This document shows, piece by piece, positions 35,040 through 46,168 of a stretch of DNA of 64,000 nucleotides (position 1 is its first letter; each line of letters opens with the position of its first letter). Where the stretch lies: the NCBI GenBank assembly GCA_032358255.1, contig JAULBX010025164.1, forward strand, positions 186,001 to 250,000, given 5' to 3'. The stretch comes from Heterotrichella gracilis. Taxonomy: Eukaryota > Sar > Xanthophyceae > Tribonematales > Xanthonemataceae. The position numbers and the translations under genes were made by a program. The notes beneath the pieces were generated by a model, which saw only the letters and a list, made by a program, of their open reading frames with translations, searched no databases and was not told the DNA's origin.

Positions 35040-37080
35040 TGCCCCCGGCTGCTAAAAGAGGGTCACAGGTGCAGCCAGCTACGTGGGGGGCACCCACCGG
35101 TGGGGAGGAGCGAGCACCTGCAGAAAGAGGCAAGGACGTTGGCACAACGTTCAAAAAATCAAGGGTAACCGAACAGTCAACAACGCGGTGGGCCAAAACG
35201 GGATACACAGCGCCCAAGAAGAGAGCAAAACGGCCAATATGTCAGACAAGAGCATTAGGGAAGCGGGTTTGAGAATCATCGAGGTTTGCTCTTAGAAAAT
35301 CACCAACCCACATGGGCAACGTTTCAAAACAGGTGGGTTGCAACGTTTAGTGTCCGTGCACAACAAACCCGCTACAGCCCGCTGGAGGCTCCCAAAACAA
35401 GCAGACGCCGAGACAAGGTTAAGTGGACAGCGAGAGGGAAGGAAGGGTCTTGCAAACGGCAGATTTCAACCATTTCACGCAACGAGGTCTCACCTCCACT
35501 TGACATGCACAGACCGTACGACGCGATTGCCACCAGCAAGACTCGGACACCAAATCAGCTTCACAGCTACCCAAAACAACCCTTTCCAAGCACCTTGCAG
35601 GACATCAGGACATCAACGCTCGCTAGAGGCAGGCAAAACCTGCCAGCTTCTGCTACACTTCTCCCTCGCCTAGTCAGTTCACTGGATGTTACAACGGCAA
35701 CACTTCGCATCCACAACCGTAACCAAGCTTGCTGGGCAGGGAAACATCAGCAACAACCAGGTAGCTAAAAACGCCCCGTCTTGCCCAGCATGCAGTTGGA
35801 AACGTGAAAGGGCACCAGCCGTGGATTTCCATCTGACTGTGCACCTGCCCTGGTGAAGATCACGCACATCACCCCTGATTCAGCTTCCACCCCACCGATC
35901 TCCCCCTCTGCACACCTGCTGCTCCCTCCAACCACACTCCTGCCTTGCTGCTTGCTGTTGCGCTGTTCCCTGCTGGCTGTCGAAAGGAATTCCGCTCCTC
36001 ACTTCCAAGGTACGTCAGGGTTTCAGCTCCTTGATATCACAACCGACTGGCCTCGACGGGCCCAAGTGGCGGGGCAGCTGCGCGTTTGGTGCAGTAAGTA
36101 CGTCTGTAAGTTGGATCGGCGCTGTTTCAAGAGAGGATTAAGTGTTGTAGGGCATGCGTGTGGGAGCTCTTTCTAGCTAGCTGCGTGACGCTTGCGCCTT
36201 TCCTGTGCACCTTTCCCGGTCAGCGCGCGGGCTTTCAAATCTGGCCCCTTGATTTTCCTCCCCTCGTATCCGACTCCCTCGCTATGATATAGTACTTCAT
36301 CCCTTTTGACTTGCCCGTTTCTTTTACTGTCCTTATCCTTGCCAAGGTCAAACAGTTTTAGGGTTACAGGCAGCCCTGCAACCCTAGGAGGTTTTGAACG
36401 ACCTGGGCGGGCTCCGTGAGTAGACCGTCTCAAGCTGGTGGAAAGTTGTCTTCCTGGGCTGTTGAGCTGCACGTTGATAACATTCCTATGTCTCTTTGAT
36501 GTCCAAACAAACCCTGGAAATTGCGTGCGAGCGCTCGTGAAACAAACCTTGACCTGGACCCTTGGGACTAGCCCTGAGACTCGCCCTGGGCCATAGCGGC
36601 AGGCAATTGTCATAATGGCTGCATTTCTTACTGGCATTTCTTCTACCATTGCAGGCACTGGCTGGTATTTCGAATTGGCATATGAAGGAGAAGACCACCC
36701 CCCTTCATAGCCCCTGTTGCGCGCTAGCCAGTCAGGCACTGTCACTGCAACACCCTAGGGTGTACATAATAACACAGTGCCAATGCCAACCGCTTTCCTC
36801 TGTCTACTTGTGAGTGCAACGCCCATGCAGCACCTCTCACCATGGGTCAGCGCTGTGCGGGTTTGATACAGGAAGGCTGCTGGTGCAATTTAAATAATGA
36901 GGGGGTACGCCGCAACCCCACTCTGCCAGCGATATGGCGTAGCGGCTGCCTTGGCTAAATCAACACCCTAAATTTTCAAGCAAACTGCAACCCTGTGGGT
37001 TTGCAAAAAGTACAAGACCTGATATGTGCCTGTCGCACTGCCGCACTGCCGCACTAACGCACTTTGGTGGTGTTTAAACC
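35040..37080. other. Region between RSH start and DUF3685-like gene end
   Basis: The part nearest 35040 should be the RSH promoter and 5' UTR. Open frames exist at 35286-35768 (+) and 36173-36745 (-, 190 codons, GTG-initiated in full length), but neither shows a motif or splice partners. I see nothing else definite. Confidence 0.45.
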
Positions 37081-40000
37081 CTACACAAACCCTAGGAAGT
37101 CACCCTCCTGCCCCGCCTTGGCCCCCTTCTGGCCCCTGCGATCCTTCCCCGCGTCCCGCATCATGCTCTGCTTCACCCCCTTGAAGATCAGTCCCAGGGA
37201 GCGGCCAATGAGCATCACCAGCAGCCAGGAAATCGCTTCGCTCATTTTAGCGCTCAGGTTTTTCAGCATGGGCAGGGCAATGTCTGCCGCTTCAAGTGCC
37301 AGGCTGAGCGCATATTTCCACCCAGTCAACTGCTCCAGCTCCTGCATTGGGTGGGTTAGGGTTTATGGTTTTCATTTTCGGTTCGAATGACAAGTACAAG
37401 GTTCAGGGTTTTGGGAAGCATGGGCAGGGCGATGTCTGCCGCTTCCAGCGCCAGGCTCAGTGCATACTTCCACCCAGTCAGTTGCTCCAGCTCCTGTGGA
37501 TTTGGTCAATGAGTCAGTCAGATGCGTTACAGCAATGCCGTCAGCCTTGCACAAACTTGCGCGTGCCAGGGTATCCTGGGCAAGGTTACGAGCAGGGTGC
37601 CAGTACAAGGTTTAGGGTTTTAGAAAGCACGGATAGGGCGATGTCTGCAGCTTCAAGCGCCAGGCTGAGCTCGTATTCCCACTCAGTCAGCTGCTCCAGC
37701 TCCTGCATCGGTGGGTTAGGGTTTAGGGTCTTCATTTTCAGCAAGGGTTAAAATGCCAAGTACAAGGTTTAGGGTTTGGGAAAGCATGGGCAGGGCGATG
37801 TCTGCCGCTTCCAGTGCAGGCTCAGCGCATACTTCCACCCTGTCAGCTGCTCAACCCCCTGTGGGTTAGTCAATTAGTCAGTCGGATGCGTTCCAGCAAT
37901 GCTACCCCCGGACCAGCACTCTCACCCACACTTCCCTCCCCTGCCCTGCAATCCCCCACCACACACACCTTGACCCTCCGCACAGACAGCGCAGTCTGCC
38001 GCAGCTGTCCTGTGGGTGCCACCGCCCACAGGGCATGCCTGTCCTCGTACACGCAGGCGACAGCATGGTAGTGTCGCTGCACCCAGTGGGACATCGCCAC
38101 CTGGCAGGGAGGGTGGGAGGTGCGTGGTTGTGGGTGTGGTTGTGGGTGTGGGCGTGGGTGCAATGGTACGGATATTGGGTGGGTGTGCGTGTGGGTGCAA
38201 CAATGAGGGCGTTGGGTGGCTGTGGTGGCTGGTGGAAGGGGTGGGTGGTGATGGGTGGTGGCGTTACAACACCAGGTTGCAGCCTTTGCAAACCCTGCGG
38301 AAGAACCTACCTGGTTCCTGAACCTCTCCAGTGCGCGTGTGCTGCTGAGGCTGGGTTTGAGCAGCGAGGGGTACAGCGCCTCACCCACTGGGCTGCCTAG
38401 GGTGCTTGCAGGCACACCTGAAAGGGTGGAATCAATAGATGATCACAAATGTTTGGAGGGAAAACACAAGTATATCCTCTAGATGGTAGCGCACCAGATT
38501 ATGGGCTATTTCTTGAGTATGAATATATTCACACTCACTGTATTATGCCTGATACGCCGCTATTAACAAAAAACACAAAAATAATTCAGTAAATGTACTC
38601 ATACTCACCTGCCATCTCCGTCCGCCAGATAAACCACCAGCATTATTTTATACAATCCATTTCATATTTAAACCTAATACATTCCGCCCTCACCTGCCAT
38701 CCCCGCCCTCGCCTCCGCCAGGTAGACGGTGGCCACCGCCTCAGCCACAGCCACAGCCATGTCTTGGAGGACGAGTGGGGACTGGCGTCGGGGGCCGAGG
38801 GGTGTGGCGGTGGCGGCGGTGCCGGCAGCGCGTGCGGGGCTGTCGCCCCTCCACCCCCTGCGGTGCGGTGGCAGGTGGTGAGGGTGCATCAGGGGTCCAG
38901 ACCCACACAGTGGGCCACATTGTGCAACGATAGGCAGCTGACCCATGACAGCATCTCCTAGATGTTGCATGCCACCGCCCTATGCCCTGGCGGCAGGTGG
39001 TGAGGCACCGTCTACCATCCAATTTCGATGGTTTGCTGCAGCACGCTGGCACGGCAAGTGGATAACATGACACTGCCAAAACAAATATGGCGCTATTTCA
39101 TGCAGCTGCCGACCAGTTGTCAATATCAAGGGTAATAAGGTAGTAATAGGTCCTTGGTAATAAGATAATAATAGGTCCTATTATTATCTTATTACCCTAG
39201 TCAATATACACATTTTGGGCCATCCAACCTAGGACCTTCGGGGCGCAATCCCATACCTGACGGCTGGGGCTGCGGCACCATCCGCCAGCAGAGCGCTGCT
39301 TTGCCCCCGCCACGTGGCAGCAACACGACTAGCCAGTGCAGCCTCACCTAGCCCAGCTTCAGCAGTGCTTACCAGTGCCCGCGTGTATTGTGCACATGTC
39401 CTAGCCCTGCACACTGGTGTCAGCGCAATACACCAGGCCCTTACCTGACAGCCGGGGCTGCACCACCTTCCGCCAGCAGCGCGCTGCTTTGCTCCCGCAC
39501 GCTAGCATGGCCGTGCGGGCCACACGGCGCTGACAAGGCGTGCGCTGACAAGGCATGGCCATGGGACGCTGACGTGGCGCTTGATGGGGGGGCGGGGTCG
39601 GCTGGGGGGAAGCGCAGGTACCTGGACAGCCAAGCAATTAAGTTAATTTTAGGACCTAACCCCATTACAGTGCAATACTCTGATGCAAAATTCTCCAAGC
39701 TATCCCAAAAACGCTGGGTACGGGGCCGAAGGATATGATAACATTGCAATGGGTTTTAAAAGGCCTTCACCCTCCATTTTTGGTTTTTATACCTGGCCAC
39801 CTCAGCGTATAGTGCAGCCTTATCAGCCGCAGCCAGCCACAGCTTCAGCTCTTCCTCCCCTTCCCCTGACTGGCGCTGGATGCGATCCACCCCTTGCCAC
39901 GCCTGGGAGCTGCTGGCGACCTCCTCTCCTGACCGATCGCCGAGGGTGGGTTGCTCCCCTGGGGCGCTGGTGGTGGTGGCTGCAGAGGGCAGGGAGGGGT

Positions 40001-41683
40001 TGGGGGGCTGGTGGGGGCTGGTGGGGTGCTTGCACTTGGTGCCTTTGCACCGGGGAAGACCGGAGGCGGGGTAGCGTATGTAAAGGCAAGGGTTTCGGCA
40101 TCGCAAAACTCTCCCCCAGGCGCAGCACCGCAGCCTTCGCCAACTGGCTAGAACCTCACATGAGGGTTTGCCTGGGGTTCATTTTAGGCTTTGCCTAGGG
40201 TTTCAGACTTGTATCCACCTTCCCGCAGCCGAGGCACAAAGGCTATCTAGCGTGTACCCTATCCACACCTTGGCAGCAGCGCCACTGGCTAGGGTTTTAC
40301 AATGGGGTTCCGCTCTAGGGTTTGCTAAATGAATACTGGGCTTCGCACCTTCCCGCAGGCGCTGCACAGAGGCCTCAGCAGCGCTGGCTAGGGTTTCCGG
40401 TGTGTACCCTATCCACGCCTTGGCAGCAGCAACGCTGGCGGATGCTAGGGCCGCCATCATGATGGCCCGCCACTGGCTAGGGTTTGCGGCCCGCGCGCTC
40501 TCGGGTAGGGTTTTTATGTGCCGCTCCAGGGCTGCAAGGCAGATAGCTAGTAGCTGCATACGGGGCGCGTACTCCAACGCCTGCACACAGAAGAAAAATC
40601 AAGCAAGACAATAATAATACAATATACAAAGATTTTCCCCAGGGGTCGTCATGTTGTGCTCCAGGGCTGCTAGGCAGATGGCTAGGAGCTGCATGAGGGG
40701 TGCTCCAAAGCCTGAAATAAAACAATTGTATGTTACACCAGGTAGATATTTTACCAGAATGTACTATATGTTTGAATCAACAAAAACTCAAATGGACCAT
40801 GGGACAGGATTTGCAATGACAGAAAGAAATTATTTTATCCCTTGCTGAAACCCTCGCACAGGGGCTCCACACCTGCAGATGCAGCACCGGTTTGTGACGG
40901 ACACCGCTGGCATCGCCCCCGCCTCCGCCGCTGCCCCCCTTCTTCAAACCACCCCCCTTGGGCCCTGTGGGGACTGCGATGGCGGCCTCTACAGGCTTCC
41001 ACGCAGCTTCCCACACGTCCTCATGCAGCCCCTCTCCGCTGCTGCTCACTAGGGTTTGGCTAGGGTTTTCTTGCTCATGCAAACCGCTGCTGCTGCTGCT
41101 GCTGCTGGCGAGGGTTTGGCTGGGGTTTTCATGTGCGCCGCTGGTGGAGGCGGTGGTGGTGTCAAGGGGGATGGCTGTGCTTGCTCTGGAGGAGGGGAGG
41201 TCGCCGGGGTGCGATGTGGTGGCGGGTGGTGGCGGGTGTGTGGGGGGTTCTTGACTGGACGGGTTTTGCCTGTTTGGTTGGAGGCACAGGTGCATGATTA
41301 TATTGGCAGGAGGGATGATTACATTAAAGACGGTTGATTGTATTGGCAGGATGTGTGATCACAATGGCAGCATGTATGACTACATAGGCAGATGGATGAT
41401 AGCATTGGCAGGATGGATAACTACATTGGCAGCATACATGATTACATAAGCAGGATGGATGACACTACATGACCGCAGGGTGGCACACTTTCCTACCGTA
41501 TCCCTAGTGCCTGCCTCAGTCGACCCCAGGACCCCATTAAGGTTGCGCCCGATGCAAATCCTACCACCACACCCTCGATGACCTCTGCAAGGGAACAGTG
41601 AGAGGGTGACGAAACGGGGGAAGACGTGGGCATGTGGTACCAGTAGTGTTTCTTCATGTAGGGAAGCAGCACTGTGCAGAACT
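37081..41683 (-). CDS. DUF3685/Ycf55-like protein, probably plastid (5' end not found)
   Basis: Nine exons with agreeing phases: 41683-41497, 41269-40873, 40580-40349, 39979-39793, 39621-39445, 38857-38694, 38417-38311, 38100-37969 and 37341-37081 (at least 614 residues). The C-terminal third is conserved-looking: LQDMAVAVAEAVATVYLAEA, ALYPSLLKPSL, TRALERFRNQ, YHAVACVYEDRHALWAV, GWKYALSLALEAADIALPML and LLVMLIGRSLGLIFKGV. The order (ERFRN, then an EDR-LW element, then EL-xL-GW and a hydrophobic helix) is what I recall of DUF3685/Ycf55 proteins of cyanobacteria and plastids; this is recall, not a search. The central exons are Ser/Pro/Gly-rich linkers. The closing helix could be membrane-inserted. 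The start codon and any transit peptide lie upstream of 41683 and were not identified. The function of the family is unknown to me. Confidence 0.6.
37341..37865 (-). repeat. Ladder of acceptor-edge copies of the last DUF3685-like exon
   Basis: The first about 85 bases of the final exon (37341 downward, encoding ELEQLTGWKYALSLALEAAD) recur at about 37409-37495, 37623-37706 and 37781-37861, all upstream in gene sense. Three copies sit beside a TTTAGGGTTT or CAAGGTT(T/C)AGGGTTT string. Only the outermost, 37341, leads into the open frame with the stop. Confidence 0.92.
39156..39196. repeat. Perfect hairpin, 20-bp arms, with adjacent direct repeat
   Basis: GGTAATAAGATAATAATAGG and its exact reverse complement flank a single T. 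The left arm is also a diverged direct repeat of 39131-39152. It lies in the inferred intron 38858-39444 of the DUF3685-like gene. Confidence 0.92.
39235..39310 (-). repeat. Donor-edge copy of DUF3685-like exon 39621-39445
   Basis: ACCTGACGGCTGGGGCTGC and the following GC-rich stretch at 39254-39310 match the exon end at 39443-39500, including the donor. The copy lies downstream in gene sense, within the intron. Confidence 0.75.
40210..40715 (-). repeat. Copies of both edges of DUF3685-like exon 40580-40349
   Basis: The start of the exon (encoding MQLLAICLAALE) is repeated upstream at about 40640-40712. Its end (encoding AKAWIGYTPETLASAA) is repeated downstream at about 40215-40300, where the CTTCCCGCAG context also recurs. 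Confidence 0.8.
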
Positions 41684-43561
41684 CTGTCAACACCCAATTT
41701 AAAACCCCAGGCAGCAGCACGCAGCAATGCAGAGCCCTAAGGACACCCTAATGAAACCCTAAGGGCACAGATAGAGAGGGGGCGCCATCAGCTGGACCAT
41801 GAGCATTAGTGTACGTACTTAAGTGTAAAACCCTAACAACACCCTAGGGTAACCCCACCCTGACAAAAAACCCTAGGCGGTGTGCGCATCATCACCTAGT
41901 CCGATCGCAGAGGTGTGCCTGCCCGAGTGCCAGTTGGCATTTTCATGGTGCCATTTGGCGTTGCCAGGGGGTTGCCACCTGGAGTAGGGCAAGAAAGGGT
42001 CATTCAATTTGGCTTTTGGAGGGCTCTCTCCCATGTCAGATGGGTGTGTGTTTGGAGCCAGACTTCAAAGCAATGAGCAGCATGGGTGGCAGGATGTACT
42101 AAGCCTAATGAGCGCGAGCACTGGGAATATGTGACAGGGTTTGCAGCATGTCCCTAGGGTGTGCAGGACTGCCCTTAGGAGCAGTGGAGACCAACCCTAA
42201 GGTGGCTAGGGGGAGTATCTGTTGCAGGTGACGTGGTGGGAGCACTAGATGGCACATAGCTTGAGGCTGCAGTTGATTGAGATAACTGTATTGCAGTGGC
42301 CACGCAGTGTTACAGTAGTGCTGCAAGGGTCGGCGTTGATCTGGCTGCCAGATGCATGCAGATGTCAACCACGTTGTTGTGTACGATCCAGAAGCCAATC
42401 GCATGCCCAACACGTACCTTAGGGCTGCACCCTTACGAGGCACTCGCACATTGGTCGACGGGCCCAACCCTGGTCGAACCTGCCCACTGATGGCTGCTGA
42501 TGATGCATGCATTGTTGCCCAAGCACGGCGGCTCCACCCCAAGATTCCAACTCGTCCTCAGCCGTTCATTGCAGTTTGTTGGTGGAAATAGTTTGGAGTT
42601 TTTTTAGGTTCAGTGTTGGACCCAACTGCAGGTTTATGTTCAAAGAAAACTAGGCCACATGCGTTCGCCGAGGTAGCGTATGCATGCATGCTGCCCGCAG
42701 GTTGTTGTGGCGAATAGGTGAGCGCAGGAACGCCGATAGCCAGCACGTTCTACATTGTCCTTTCTAAGCGGTACTGAGCTCGTTTGCATGGTGAGAGTTT
42801 TGAAATATACCTTTTTTTGGGGGTGACGAAGCCTCTTCCGCTGGCACTTGAGGTTTGTGTGTTTGAACCGCAGGTTAAAACTGCCAGGTTTTGGGCAATA
42901 CGGTTGCGTTTGCGTTTGGGACCGTTTGACCGTTCCTTATGAAGCTTGTCTGGCACCCAAGCTAACCCAAAAACACAGCCTTCACCGGTGGTAAGCAACG
43001 CTGTATTGTAAAGCAACCCTTGATGTCAACTGGGCATAGTTGAATCCCGTTGCCAGGCTGCTACAGGTGATCAGCTACAGGGTCCCAATAAGAAAAGGAC
43101 CACGGCGGTGGTTGTCTTTACGTGGTAGGGATACATTGAAGAGTGCAAACCCCGTGCATGCTTTGTGTTGCCAAACAATACACATGCTTCAAGGGCCTGC
43201 ACTTGTCACACCTAATGGTACTTCAACCCACTCACCAGTTGTAGCAGGGCGCGTTGTGCACCTAACATTCGAACAATGAAAGCGCACAACGTGCTCCTAT
43301 ACCTGACCCTCTCTGCTATTTTCTGTCCTGGTCAAGAGTTGAAACCGGCGCCGTGAGGACCCGCATGACTGGTTGCACGTACGTGTTTGAGGGTTCAGGG
43401 TGACAAGGTCCAAAACCCTGGACCCAGAGCCCACACCAGCCTACAGCACAAATAGTGCCTCCCCACTGGTCACCAGGGGTGGCAGTGGGCCACCACTGAA
43501 ACCCCATACCCCGACCCTAAGCTTTGTCACAGGTCACGTGAACCAGCAGCAGCCGACCACC
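41684..43561. other. Region between DUF3685-like gene and F-box gene
   Basis: It must contain the missing 5' end of the DUF3685-like gene and the F-box promoter, but I could not place a start codon or transit-peptide exon. A short run of diverged units containing ATTGGCAG(G/C)AT(G/A) lies just before, at 41305-41460, within an intron. Nothing else is supported. Confidence 0.4.
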
Positions 43562-45082
43562 ATGGTGACCACAAGAGCAGCTTCCAAGGCCCAAGGTATA
43601 GCCAATCAGGCGCAGGCAGCTCCCCCCACCAGCCTCCCTCGAGGGCTGCAACTGGACAGCCTACCAGATGGGGTGCTGAGCCTCATCTTGCTGGGACTTC
43701 CCTTCCACAAGCGTGCCCGAGCAACCACGGTGTGCAAGCGCTGGTACACATTTCTGTGCAGCCAGGGAGTGCTTTGGGAGGTGGTTGAAGTGGGGCACAA
43801 CTGCCCGAAGGAGCCCCTCCGTCGCCTGACAGCCCGCCACCTGGCAGCCCACGGGGCCCACATCAGGGTATTAGACGTCAGCCGCTGGTGGGACTCGCAA
43901 TTTTTCCCGACCTGTATAAGGCTGCTTCGCGCCCTGAACCCAGATCGGGTGCAGGTTGTGGATGTAGCGCTGCACGGATGGGACGCCGACCCCATGCCCA
44001 TAACTGTGGAGCTTTTCACAGCACTGGGCCGCCTGCGCAAGCTGGAGGACCTACTGCTGGCTGTGAGGTTCACCGCTGCTGGCCCGGAGGAGGACTTTGT
44101 GGCACCTGAAGACCTGCTTGCATAAAACACGCAATACCCTGCCAACCTCTCCTCCCTCACCAGCCTGACAATCGACCTCAACGAATGGCCCTACTCCGTG
44201 GGATGGGCAGTGGTCCCGGCGATCCGGCAGCCATCCCTCCCCTCGGTGACCCGAGCCCGGCTTGGCGTGGGCCACGCACACCCTTGTGAACAGCGCCTGA
44301 TACGGCACAGTAGCATGCTGGCGCTACACCAACTGCCCAACCTCACACACCTGGAGTTGTTCCTGCGCTGGACTGTGCTGGAGATTGACCTGCGCCCGCT
44401 GCGCGCGCTCACTGCGCTCACCTTGATAGTGGGGAACAGCTGGCTGACGCTGCGAGAGGGAGAGCCCTGGTGGCCCAGCACCCTGCAGCGCCTCACCATC
44501 TCAAGCTGGCGTGAGCCGCTAGCACCGGTGTATCAGTTGGCTGCGCATTGGGCTCGCCTGCTTGCGCCTCCCCTGGGATCACTGGACCTCACCGCCTGCA
44601 ATGTGACTGCCTGGCAGCAGCACGCCTTACTGCCCCACCTACCCCCCACGCTGCGCCACCTAAGCCTGCCACTTGTCAAAATCCCACGAAGGTCCACTAC
44701 AGAGGTCTTCGATGTACGGCTACCCTCCCTACCCCACCTCGCTAGCATCCACCCCCCTAGTGATCTCAAAGATGCTGACTTGGGTTTGGTGCTCACCGCT
44801 CCAGTCAACCCCAGCCTGCGCCTGGTTGGCTGGCAGCCCAAGAACAAGGTCAGGGTGGCGGGCGAGGGGGGGTGGATGTTGGCGGATGAAGACGGGATCA
44901 CACTGCAACGGGTGGCGGCGGGCGGGGGGCCATCAGCGCAGGAGCGGGTGGCTGTGGTGGAGGGGGAGGGTGGGGAGGGGTTGCCAGGGGAGGTGCAGGG
45001 GTTGGGGGATGGTGAGCTTGCAGCTGCGCTGTGCTGGCTGAGGCGACAATGGGCGGGGGCGGGGGCAGCGGCTGGGGGTTGA
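43562..45082 (+). pseudogene. F-box/leucine-rich-repeat gene with one in-frame TAA
   Basis: From ATG 43562 (context CACCATGG) a single intronless frame runs to TGA at 45080-45082, 507 codons, interrupted once by TAA at 44123-44125. Residues 33-75 form an F-box (LPDGVLSLILLGLPFHKRA, then TTVCKRWY), which would bind SKP1 in an SCF ubiquitin ligase. After the stop the same frame continues with leucine-rich-repeat-like segments (NLSSLTSLTIDL, LPNLTHLELFL, LRALTALTLIV, TLRHLSLPL), the expected substrate-binding half. An intron removing the stop would need 44099-44163, which is 65 bases and breaks the frame, so splicing does not rescue it. Either the gene is newly broken, the short 187-residue product is used, or the base is a sequencing error. 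The call type is therefore provisional. Confidence 0.7.
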
Positions 45083-46168
45083 ATGAGATGCAGCGGGACA
45101 TGCAAGTTTGTGCACAGCGGGCTTGGGTGGGCAGGCCCATGACCAAACTATGTGGGGGATGGCTGGCTGGTGCTGGCCAGGCACTCAGGGGTCAAGACTG
45201 TGTCAAGCTGTGGAGAGTGGTACCGGATTTGTGTGACGGGGCAGGGGACTATTGGAAGGGGAAGGGAAGGGTGGCGTGTGTGTGTGTGTGCCCGCCTCAG
45301 TCATCCGAGAAGAATGTCAATATGTCACATGCCTCTCGGCAGCAATTGGATGCTTACGTGCCTCCAATTTTGTTGTAGAATATTTCAGGAGGGCAGTCCT
45401 CTATCTTGCTAAAGTAAATCCCCAACTGTGACGTGTGGGACCTGATGACATGACATATTGGCGAAAAAGCATTGTCATTTTTTAGTTTCATAAAAGAAAA
45501 CAAAAATGATTTCATTATCCTGGCCAGGAAGCTGCCCATGACCAGGTCATCTTCTGGGGAAAAGCTTGGCAAGTCAAGCGCCCGTTTAAAAGGGCTCTTC
45601 ACACAGCTTTGTAGGTGCAAACCTCGTCCCTGAGTCTGCCTTGAGCTTGCCCTAGCGGTAAAGGACCAACCTTCAACCATTCTCGAGGCTTTCGGGACAC
45701 GCCAGTTGGAGCTGCGGTGTTGCCCAGTAACACCCACAACTGACACCAGGTGAGTGCCTGACCTTGCGTGGATGAGTTTAAATGATCCAGTTGGTTGACT
45801 CTCTGGGTGTTGGTGGGGTTCGAACGGTGCACGTCGTGTCATGGGTTCGAACGTGCATCCCTCTCCTTGCGAAGATCATCGACTTCTTTTCCGAAAGAAG
45901 GTGTTGCATCGGCTTGCACAGGACAGGTCCTTTGGCCCAACGTGTCAGCAATATCTCTGCAAAGCGCCTTAGCTTTATCCCTGTCTGGGCTGCAACACGT
46001 GGCTCAATGGCATGAACGCATGGCCTTCTCACTCCGAGACCACCAGACCGTTCCACGCGTAACTACACTTCTTGCTGATGCTGACCTTCCTCTGCAACCT
46101 GCCTGCAGGTAGCCACCCACTAAGCCTCCGGGTCGCTCGCTTAGGCCTTGGCGTGCGGCTTGGCCAAG
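45083..46168. other. Intergenic region between F-box gene and XYPPX-protein gene
   Basis: No supported gene. A GT microsatellite-like run, GTGTGTGTGTGTGCCC, is near 45278. Several short frames on both strands lack motifs. Confidence 0.4.

Noticed and set aside
36173-36745. 190-codon minus-strand open frame
   Set aside because: Full length starts at GTG, has no motif, no splice partners and no low-divergence features of the neighbouring genes; left as intergenic.
37341-37865. CRISPR-like array or satellite
   Set aside because: Repeats are diverged exon starts with irregular spacing, explained by duplication of a splice acceptor edge.
44099-44163. 65-base intron that would remove the F-box TAA
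   Set aside because: Has GT and AG ends and a pyrimidine tract, but its length shifts the frame, while the original frame stays coding-like on both sides.
43562-45082. Reassignment of TAA to glutamine to explain the F-box gene
   Set aside because: Nine other gene models here, several thousand codons, need no in-frame TAA or TAG; one exception does not support a variant code.
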